From Cladopsammia gracilis (lineage: Eukaryota > Cnidaria > Anthozoa > Scleractinia > Dendrophylliidae), in assembly GCA_022457155.1 (NCBI GenBank), contig JAJGOT010000001.1, positions 3,324,501-3,388,500 of the forward strand: a stretch of DNA of 64,000 bases, written 5' to 3'. The notes beneath the pieces are model-generated. The model was not told the DNA's origin. It ran no database searches and saw only the letters and a list, made by a program, of their open reading frames with translations. A program made the translations under genes and the position numbers. Position 1 is the first letter of the stretch, and each line of letters starts with the position of its first letter. This document shows, one piece after another, positions 56,633 to 64,000 of the stretch.

Positions 56633-56984
56633 GATTGGATTATATTCCATCGGGGAGCAGCTTTTGCGAAATAAGATGTTGAAAATTGTAGAAACTAATC
56701 AGGGGTTTTTTTGCGCTGAAATCAGGGGTATTTTGGCAATATTTGCTAGGCGTTCTCTCGCCCACCTCATCCCAGACTTCGCGCGGACAACGGGGCAAGA
56801 GATAACGCCTAGGGACTAGGCTGGTGTTGCATGTTTTTCTTATTTCTATTGCTTCGTTATTTACGGTTATTTACATTTACTTTGTCACTTCAGTTTATGT
56901 TGTTATGGTATCATATTTAATCCCCCGTCCCCTTTCAAATTTAAAATTGTAACGTTTTTTGCCTTCCGAGTCATTGTATAATAA

Positions 56985-57600
56985 TAATAACAATTTTTAT
57001 ACAGGGACTCACTTCACTTTTGTAGTGGTATTCTGCGAGGCCCTGTTAAATAAAAATGGTTAAAAACTAAGTAAAAATATTAAAAAAATTACAAAATTAC
57101 GCTAAGAATTATACACTAAAAACTAAAAACACATGTAAATTGTAAAAATCTTAGTAAAAAGGTGATTCTTAGAGCTAATTAGATTTAAAAGAATACATGT
57201 AGTTTTTGACTTTTTGCTTAAAAAGTAGAATGGAATTAGTTTCTTTAAAAGATAAGTCTAAATCGTTCCATTCTTTAACACCTTTGTATAAAAAAGTCTG
57301 TCTTCCGTAGTTCCTTTTCATGAGCTTCCGTGTTCTGACCGCCCATTGCCGGATTAGCTTGCTAAAGGCAATTATGTTAATTAAAGTTAAAGTTAAAGTT
57401 AAAGTTAAAGTTAAAGGAAGACGAAAGTCGTTTTTTCGTCTAGTGTTATAAGCGTGAACGTCAGAGTTTCTTAAGATGTTAAAATTAAAATCTATGATTC
57501 CATGAATATACTTAAAAAAGGTAATGTATCTATGCACAAGGCGGCGTTTTAGTAAGGTTGGCCAGCCGAACTAAGGCGGTGTTGATTTTGTATTCAATAT
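56985..57600 (-). pseudogene. LINE 3' end with microsatellite tail
   Basis: The minus-strand frame 57537-57175 reads AYNTRRKNDFRLP, then a (LT)n stretch caused by a TTAAAG microsatellite, then NYGRQTFLYKGVKEWNDL and FKQKVKNYMYS. This is the terminal region of CR1/L2-like LINE proteins (N-T-R-x-K-x-D-F, G-x-x-x-F-x-Y-x-x-[VA]-K-x-W-N). The 3' UTR runs to GTGAGTCCCTGTATAAA and a TTATTATTA tail at about 56985. Its tail is included in both copies of the repeat block, so the LINE insertion predates the block duplication. Confidence 0.6.
57378..57415 (+). repeat. (TTAAAG)n microsatellite
   Basis: About six TTAAAG units inside the LINE frame, giving an artificial Leu-Thr repeat on the minus strand. 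Confidence 0.9.
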
Positions 57601-57604
57601 TTTT

Positions 57605-57890
57605 CACCCTTGAGTGGTACCAAATTACATGGCATTAAAATTATGACAATGGAACTTGGAGGGCATCCCGCCATCTTGGATTTTTTCGACTTCTCCAAAA
57701 CATCAGAAGACCGTCCAAATTGACTCCAAAATAGTCAAAACCAATAATAAGAAAATGTAAAAATCGTGTACAAGTTATGATATAAAAGTTACAAAAATAA
57801 ACTTGCAATTTTTCATTAAAAGTTTAAAACAGTTCGAGAAACATGGCTGTCAAAATCTTGCAGCCATGGTCACGTGACACCAGAAGGAAA
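57605..57890 (-). mobile_element. Degraded relative of the TTAA element at 13562
   Basis: Read on the minus strand it shares with 13680-13930 the order GTCACGTGA, CAAGATTTTGACAGCCATG, GAGTCAATTTGGACGGT and TCCAAGATGGCGG. Its own termini are not evident. Confidence 0.5.
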
Positions 57891-57995
57891 GAGAAAAAAA
57901 GACCCAAAAACACTTGGCGAAGAACTATAGAAGGAGAGTTAAGTAAGTAAGTAAGTAAGTAAGTAAGTATGTAAGTAAGTAAGTAAGTAAGTAAG
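57890..57995 (+). repeat. (AAGT)n microsatellite, possibly a retroelement tail
   Basis: 57937-57995 is about fourteen AAGT/GTAA units with one change. Just before it, 57890-57930 can be read RPKNTWRRTIEGELS, similar to the last residues of some LINE proteins (GRPKxTWRR), so the array may be that element's tail. The translation is short and the link is tentative. Confidence 0.5.
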
Positions 57996-58118
57996 TGTGA
58001 TCACGTGAAGAATGAAATGTCACACCAATTTACTGCCAGGAAAGAAAAGTCACCAAGTTTAGTGGTGTTTGCCTTAAAATTAAGAAAGTTATGAATGTTT
58101 AAAGTCAACGTGGGCACT

Positions 58119-59429
58119 CTATTTTGCTTGGAAACGCTCTTCTCGGCGACGATAGCAAATCTTGACAGCGGCATTGTTGTTAACTCGTTCGAATTTGACC
58201 TTTATCCCATCTTCAAAATTTCCACCTCCAACCAAAAACAGTTTCTTCCCTGCAGTCAGAATGCTAATTTCTACAATGGCGATTGAGCCTCTGTCAGTAA
58301 GATCTGTACCACTGGGGTCAAACGTTTCGGGATTGTCTAATATATTGTCGAGAATTTGCTTCAAAAGCCTGCTTTCTTCTCGAGCAGCTGTAACAGCACC
58401 ATCACCTGATCCAAATTTTGTGAAGTCGGTTGCAAGGAATATTTTCATAACACCAGTTTCTTTCAAGTTCATTTCCTGAATCCTGGTTCTTAATTGTTGC
58501 AAACAAGAAAACAGGTAACTCATATTTGCGTTAGGGGCGTGACGTAATACCCATTCGGACCGAATGTGAACAGAAATAAAGTCGTTTGCAAGTTTTTTCG
58601 ACACAAATTCTTGTGCTAATTTCAAAAGGTCGCGATTAAATGGCAAATCGTGACTGACACTAAAAGGTGAAGGAATGTTGGATGGAAGATGAAAATGAGT
58701 TCGTCCAATCCCAACTCCCCTCCATTTAACAATACCAACACAAGGCGAACCACTTAAAACTTCGTCTTCCAATTTTCGAAAAGACTTTAAGATCTCAGAG
58801 TCAATGCAAATTAAAAGTCTGGCTTCAACCCCCTGAATTGTATGTTGACCAGAGCAGGGCGCCCAACCGTCTCTGTTGAGAAGTTGTCTTTCGGAGTTCG
58901 AGACTCTTGGATCTCTACCAGATTTTTTGGAATTAAGGAATGTCAACAGTATATCGAGACGTTTATGGCAGTGCTTTTGAAAATGTTTCCAACTCACTAG
59001 TGATGCATAACCGTAGGAATCGAGTTTGCGGTTGAATTCTTCCAAGTCAAAATATCGAGAGAGTGTTCCTGTGTCGTTATCAAGCTTTGTACCGTAAAGG
59101 CTGGAGTCCTTGACAAATGGAACAACAACATTACGATCACCATACCTCGCGAGTGCAGCAAGGGTGAGAAGGCTTTCTGCTGCCCTGGTCATTTGGTCGC
59201 CAAATGAAAACGCAATAAATATTTTTCTTCGTTGGGCTGTGCTTTGCGCTGTTGTTATATCTTCGCTACCGTTGTCATTAGGTCCTTGTCCCGTGAAATC
59301 AATGGAATGGTTGCTATCAGATTGGATAGCATCTTCTGTTAAACTTGACAACCATACAAATGCGATTGAAAGCATCCCTATAGAGAAGAGGACAGTTAGC
59401 GTTGCCAGAGTTGATATTCGTGGTAGCAT
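58119..59429 (-). CDS. O-fucosyltransferase-like type II membrane protein
   Basis: A single-exon 436-residue protein from ATG 59429. A short basic N-terminus is followed by one membrane segment (residues about 6-28, ending SIAFVWL), giving a Golgi/ER type II topology. A Ser/Asn-rich stem with NHS and NGS sequons comes next, then a globular domain. KIFIAFSFGDQMTRAAESLL is the N-terminal Rossmann-like half. FISVHIRSEWVLRH matches the H-x-R motif that binds GDP-fucose in protein O-fucosyltransferases. FLATD and a C-terminal VEISILTAGKKLFLVGGGNF block resemble the last GT-B motifs. Known family members move fucose from GDP-fucose to Ser/Thr of EGF or TSR domains; the acceptor here is unknown, and Cys spacing suggests a lineage-specific branch. 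The frame is intact although surrounded by mobile DNA. Being intronless it could be a retrogene. Confidence 0.78.
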   Translation of the reverse strand: MLPRISTLATLTVLFSIGMLSIAFVWLSSLTEDAIQSDSNHSIDFTGQGPNDNGSEDITTAQSTAQRRKIFIAFSFGDQMTRAAESLLTLAALARYGDRNVVVPFVKDSSLYGTKLDNDTGTLSRYFDLEEFNRKLDSYGYASLVSWKHFQKHCHKRLDILLTFLNSKKSGRDPRVSNSERQLLNRDGWAPCSGQHTIQGVEARLLICIDSEILKSFRKLEDEVLSGSPCVGIVKWRGVGIGRTHFHLPSNIPSPFSVSHDLPFNRDLLKLAQEFVSKKLANDFISVHIRSEWVLRHAPNANMSYLFSCLQQLRTRIQEMNLKETGVMKIFLATDFTKFGSGDGAVTAAREESRLLKQILDNILDNPETFDPSGTDLTDRGSIAIVEISILTAGKKLFLVGGGNFEDGIKVKFERVNNNAAVKICYRRREERFQAK

Positions 59430-59764
59430 TTTTGATACAGAATTGCGCCCATTGAAACATATCGATCGAAGATGCAAATTAAGATTCCTTGTTATGATTA
59501 TGATTTCTTATTATTCTAGGCGAAAATAGGTGCAACAAGTCTATTATTCAGCAGACAGCAGAAGAACAATCAGTCTCTCTCAATAATCAATAATTCGGTT
59601 AAGTCTATTGAAGCCTGTTGCGTGACTGCACGCAACACGCGATTTTATTTGCACTACATTCACTACCGGCCCATGCTTTCCTCAAAATTTTCTGTTAAAA
59701 TACAATTAGCTGTTTTGCAGTGGGTTTCTACAGGAGCCGATTTATATTACCAAAAGGATCGGGT
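59430..59764. other. Upstream region of the fucosyltransferase-like gene
   Basis: Contains the in-frame upstream stretch without ATG (59430-59480) and AT-rich sequence likely to hold the promoter. No repeat or gene recognised. Confidence 0.3.
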
Positions 59765-59804
59765 ATCAGTAAAACGCGGGGCCGATAGTGATTCAGGTCT
59801 CCAG

Positions 59805-59965
59805 ATACCACGCAACTCTAAACAAGCTCTAATTTCATTGGAGCCGGGTATCACGCAGCTCTATTGTTTTCAGGGCTGGTGTCCATTGTTGTGTTCTTTG
59901 TTGTTTGTTCTATTGTTTTCTCAGCAAATCAGAGAAGACCTTGTAAGAGCTGCGTACTGCAGATC
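59805..59965 (+). repeat. Segment shared with the MITE centre at 29837-29990
   Basis: Both contain CTCTAATTTCATTGGA, ACGCAGCTCTATTGTTTT and CAGAGAAGACCTTGTAAGAG in order. Here the GTTATTTACCGGCC termini are absent, so it is an internal fragment or a different member of the family. Confidence 0.55.
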
Positions 59966-60069
59966 TCGCGGCATTGATCCATGTTTAAATTTGATCTTTG
60001 AGGCCCCGTTTAGGGTAAATTCCGACAGGCGACATGGCCTTGAAACAGCGATATCAGGAAAATCAAATA

Positions 60070-62145
60070 GCGGAAATGAGGTCATTCAAGCGCTACAACA
60101 AAGAACAATTCCGCAGTGAGGTGGCTGGTATTCCCTGGAGTGTTGTTGAATCTTTTGATGAACTATAAAATGATGCTGTTTCTGTTTGGAACACTATCTT
60201 TGTCGATGTTGCTAATAGTCACGCACCGATTAAGAAGTTGAGAATCAAGCGTGCAATAAAACCGTGGATTACAAAGGAACTGAAAGAAATAATGGCCAAG
60301 AGGGATTATGCGTTTAAGGTTGCTAAAAGATCAGGAGGTGAACAAGAAAAGTGGGACAATTGTCGCAGGTTAAAAAACTTAACTAACAGGAAAATCAAGG
60401 CGGCTGAAGCTTCATATTACAACAATCTAACCCCGGGGGGTACTCCCTATAATGGGCTATACGGGGATGCTCCGCCCGAAAGGGGTACCTTTTTGAGGCT
60501 GGAGGTATATGAAAGGGTAGGGATTTCACGAGTTGAAGTATATGAAAGGGTAGGGATTTCACGAAGAATCAGGAAAAGGCAGCGTAAACACGAGTTGAAG
60601 TATAAAAAGAGTAGGGAAAACCGCCATCTAAGTATTATAAAAAGTGCCTTTGAAAATATATCAAACAGACGCACGTAAAGGTTATATGAAAGGGGTACCA
60701 TTTTCAATGAAAGGTATATGAAAGGGGTACCTTTTCTGTCAAAAACGGTATATGAAAGGGTAAGGGTGTGGACCTTGGGGGCGAATATAACGAATATGTT
60801 ATCCAAATGCATGACAGTGAAAATCTGTGCGAACTTCAATGTGTCAGTTCTAAGGTTGTTTCGATGATCTTGCATTCGTTGAAGTCAACAAGGCAGCTGG
60901 ACTGGACAAAATACCGGCAAGGTTATTGAGAGATGCTGAAGTGGAACTTGCTCCCTCAACTTGAACATATCTCATTAATGAATCGATCACAGATGGGATT
61001 GTCTCAACCTTGTGGAAGGTCGCTTGTGTAACACCTTTGTATATGGCTGCAGATAAACTTTTGGTAGAAAACTATATGCCTATTTCTGTGTTGCCAGTAC
61101 TAAATAATGTTTTGGAAAGAGTCGTTCACACACAAACGAGTGCTTATTTGGGTCACTTAGGATTGTTATACAAACATCAGTATGGTTTTAGGCGTGGTCG
61201 TAGTACGGTACAAGCGATGGTCCATTTGAATAATTCTGTGCTTGATGCCATGGACCGAGGTGATGCTATTTCTCGATATATCCAAGGCGTTCGACTCTAT
61301 AAACCATAGGATACTCCTGGGAAAGCTAGAATACATAGGATTATCAGGGAGAAGTCTGAGATGGTTTAAATCATATCTCTCAGACAGACGGCAATGCGTG
61401 TATATAAATGGTGAAATGTCAGAGTCAGACTCACCCAGTCGACCTGGGTGTACCACAAGGGAGTATCCTAGCTCCACTTCTATTCAATGTGTACATTAAC
61501 AGCTTGTCTACTGATGTAACGAAGAGTGTAACGAAGAGTGAATTGATATTGTTTGCAGATGACGCAGTTCTTGTGGTTGCTGCATCGACAACCCAATAAC
61601 TTAACGTTGCCCTTAATTCGATATGACTTCAACCTAATCTCCAGCTGGTATATCAACAACAAATTAACACTTAATGCAAAGAAGACTAAATTGATGCTGT
61701 CAGGAAGCAAAACAATGTTGTCACAATTTAAATAACTTTCAGTTTTTTATTGATGAAGGGCAAATAAATCGTGTTCCATCTATTATTAAAGTATCTAGGT
61801 GTAGTACTGGATGAGAAATGGAATTGGAAGATGCATATCAATAGCCTCTTACAAAAACTAGGGCATCGCCTTTCAGTGTTTAACCGAATTTATCATATGC
61901 TCGATAAGAGAAGTCTCATGACATACTTTAATTAATGGCCTTGTCCTACCACACCTGGATTATGCAGATGTTGTCTGGGGAGATCAGCCAGGTCTTTCAA
62001 CACAGATGAAACAAAATCAAAATCGCTTTGCAAAGAAGATTGTAAAAGCAAAGGTGACATCAGCTGAGGCCCTGACATTGTTGCGGTGGGCCCCATTGCA
62101 CGCGAGGCGTTTCGGTCATCGATGGTGTCTTGTGCAAGATGCATT
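60070..62145 (+). pseudogene. Decayed LINE pol (reverse transcriptase), interrupted
   Basis: The translation in changing frames gives the linker after the endonuclease (SFKRYNKEQFRSEV ... FVDVANSHAPIKKL, RAIKPWITKELKEIM). After an insertion at 60431-60785 come the reverse-transcriptase blocks: NYMPISVLPVLNNVLERVV, GFRRGRSTVQAM, LDISKAFDSINHRIL (motif A with catalytic Asp), GVPQGSILAPLLFNVYINSL and LFADDAV (catalytic Asp pair). Several frameshifts and stops separate them. Motif style suggests the CR1/L2/Jockey group. After 61600 further fragments (SWYINNKLTLNAKKTKLML) continue to the repeat block at about 62145. Non-functional. Confidence 0.7.
60431..60785 (+). mobile_element. GGGGTACTCCC repeat inserted in the LINE
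   Basis: Starts CCCCGGGGGGTACTCCC right after the LINE sequence encoding ASYYNN, then GGGGATGCTCCGCC. It continues with repeated TATATGAAAGGG(G)TA units, two of which form a 42-bp tandem duplication near 60508-60560. It ends near GGACCTTGGGGGCG. A related fragment is at 10320-10530. Confidence 0.6.
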
Positions 62146-62148
62146 GAA

Positions 62149-64000
62149 GGGGTATCACTTTATCGTCATTTAAGTTACTTTATTTAACTCTTATTTGTTT
62201 CTCTTTTAAGAGTGGTGTCTTTTAGAGGTCATAAAAGGCTTGAGTCACTCCCAGATTGGTCTGTTTTAGGGGTTTAATTAAAACTTCTGACGAGTATCCC
62301 TGTATGTTTTATATGGGAGTACCCCCCCCCCCCCCCCACCCCCGGGTTCACCAGTTATCGTTTAATTTCTGTGATCTGTGATGACATAAAATCAAAATCC
62401 ATGAACTGTGAATGGATGCTTTGCCGTGACTAGTAGATTTATATTTACATACCATGTAAAATAGCGATTCCTTGAAAACCCCGATGAAAACTGGTATTGG
62501 CCATACAGTAGAAATATTGTAACTAGGCCTTTTACTTGTTGTTTAACTAGTCCTGGCAGTAGGCTTCCGTCAATTGTTCTTGTTATTAAAATGCATATTT
62601 TGATATCAGTGATTCTTAACAGGAAACCCGCACTTTTTCGTGAAAAATGACTAGAATAACGTAGGCAAATATGTCTAGGGAATGTCAGTTCGTGGGATTT
62701 TAATTAACATTCATTGCAACAGTTGAACACAAGAAAATATTGCTTCCCAGTAAAAACATGGGTACACTATGAGTACTAAGTAAAAATCGCAATATCTAGG
62801 TTTAAATTACAAGGCTTCGTAAGCGACAATGTTATTATCTATATCGTGAAACTATAATATTAAAGAAGAGAATCTGAATTCCCTAGTGGGCATGCTTGGA
62901 TTTTATATTCATTATTTGTTTTGATTTTGGCGATACTTTACATTCTGTGACTACTTACATGACGCACATTTCAAGTTTTAACGGAAGCTAAATTTACACC
63001 ATTATGGATGGGAAAGCTTGTGAAAGTAAACTTTCATTCTGTCGATGAGTTCAAAAGAAGCGGTGCTAAAGCAATTAATAATCGGCAGTTAATGATAACA
63101 TTACTAGCAGCACATTCAACGGATGCTTTCTGTTGTAAAGTGGAAGATAAACTGACATTTCATCGTGTGTCTCAAAAAACATTGCATGCGCAGGCGCAGA
63201 AGGGGATACCTTTAATTGCAGTGATTCGTTATTTGTCATCACAGAGACTGCATATAAACTAAGTAACTGTATTTGCAACGGACCACCGTAACGAAATAGA
63301 AGCACCGGATCCTGTGGTAAAGGATCTAATCAGCTATAAAATAATGAACGATATGATAAAAACTAAGCAAGGCTGACAAACGGTACGGAAACGACTATAT
63401 TTGTAAAATATCCAATATTTCGAAAGGCACAGCCTTTCTTCTTCAGGGTCTTACAGATAATGACTAGTTAGGCAAAAAACGTTACAATTTTAAATTTGAG
63501 AGGGGGCGGGGGAAACCAAAAACCCAACGGTGGCTTAAAGACCGCTTCAACGAACATCGTAGACCAGTTGACAAACAAACTAACATCTCTAAACCTACTG
63601 CAGTCTCAGAAGATTCTCTTTCTAACGACCATACCGCTTCTGATATGCAACTAATTCCTCTTGAACTCGTTAAAACTAATCGTGACGGTGTAGGTAAAGC
63701 AAGAGAAGCATATCTTATTGAGAGAGGTCAGACCCTTGAGCCTTTAGGTTTAAATAGAAGAGATGAAACATGACATCTTTTCTCAGTTTCGATTACTTAT
63801 ATTTACTGTCACGGTGGTATCGTGTTGCATGTTTTTCTTATTTCTATTGCTTCGTTATTTACGGTTATTTACATTTACTTTGTCAGTTCGGTTTATGTTG
63901 TTATGGTATCATATTTAATCCCCCGTCCCCTTTCAAATTTAAAATTGTAACGTTTTTTGCCTCACGAGTCATATTGTATAATAATAATAACAATTTTTAT
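62149..64000 (+). repeat. Repeat block, second copy, uninterrupted
   Basis: Second copy of 43818-45533 plus 56824-57003, containing the intact pre-insertion site GTGTTGCAT at 63822-63830 and running off the window end. The ORF 63008-63262 (84 codons, MGKLVKVNFHSVDEF) is open here but frameshifted at 44820 in the other copy and has no recognised domain. The block's left edge falls in the decayed LINE. Confidence 0.85.
63525..63773 (+). pseudogene. Penelope-like GIY-YIG C-terminal fragment, second copy
   Basis: The same 83-residue fragment as 45243-45491 with a few substitutions. Upstream, 63405-63460 has AATATTTCGAAAGGCACAGC then CTTTCTTCTTCAGG, a fuller version of the Penelope end motif than at the other copy, which has lost about 30 bases. 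Confidence 0.7.

Larger units (their letters stand above)
45543..56823. mobile_element. 11.3-kb autonomous DNA transposon with OTU-RecQ and transposase genes
   Basis: Termini CAGCCTAGTCCCTAGGCGTT at 45543 and the complement (ending CTAGGCTG) at 56823 match over about 20 bases, with inner GAGAACGCCTAG copies at 45622 and 56747. The target duplication GTGTTGCAT flanks both sides (45534-45542, 56824-56832), and the unoccupied site GTGTTGCAT is at 63822-63830 in the second copy of the host block. Two multi-exon genes converge: OTU-RecQ (45598-49306, +) and the transposase (56632-50286, -). Helicase-encoding Academ elements (AcademH) come to mind, but I associate classical Academ with 3-4 bp duplications, so the superfamily is left open. 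Confidence 0.88.

Overview
This is a repeat-dense, AT-rich animal genomic window that looks cnidarian, most probably a stony coral. The evidence is intron-split genes with GT-AG junctions, a single-exon class A GPCR with a very short N-terminus, a guanylate-binding-protein-like gene ending in a CaaX box, an O-fucosyltransferase-like gene, and a mixture of Penelope-like, CR1/L2-like, BEL/Pao-like, Harbinger-like and TTAA elements. There are no bacterial operons, CRISPR arrays or rRNA. Species assignment is inference.

Host genes are few: the 3' exons of a GBP-like large GTPase (2105-8345, +), a rhodopsin-class GPCR (17715-18578, -) and a type II membrane O-fucosyltransferase-like protein (58119-59429, -). 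Two short paralogous ORFs of unknown meaning lie at 13254 and 16921. Almost everything else is mobile DNA.

1-33900: many short inverted-repeat elements (GGCCCGGTTC MITEs, TTAA-flanked elements, Harbinger-like elements with 3-bp duplications, long perfect hairpins). There are also two elements built of short motif arrays (AACCGTCA at 5260-6025, TGTTCCCC at 30466-32252); the second carries a Penelope-like insertion with a GIY-YIG endonuclease ORF. A third array family (AAAACCG) is seen cut at position 1 and again at 33930-40796.

33930-40796: a nest several levels deep. The AAAACCG-array element is split by a 6.3-kb two-gene transposon (SAP-SWIM-YqaJ gene facing a two-THAP DDE transposase gene). 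The first gene is split by a 1.9-kb element with a CAA duplication, and that element holds a 0.7-kb hAT-like element with TA microsatellites.

43818-57003: a repeat block containing a Penelope fragment is interrupted by an 11.3-kb transposon (45543-56823) with near-perfect termini and a 9-bp target duplication. The same block occurs uninterrupted at 62149-64000, so an empty site is in this same window. The big transposon has two convergent multi-exon genes: an OTU protease-C2H2-RecQ helicase fusion (959 codons, +) and a 1183-codon DUF6589-like transposase (-). A 126-bp deletion derivative of the same family sits in an intron of that transposase. I consider this the most interesting system here.

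57000-62145: LINE remnants, the fucosyltransferase gene, and a decayed LINE pol interrupted by a GGGGTACTCCC repeat. All splice models are my own reading of frame and splice signals, without transcript support.
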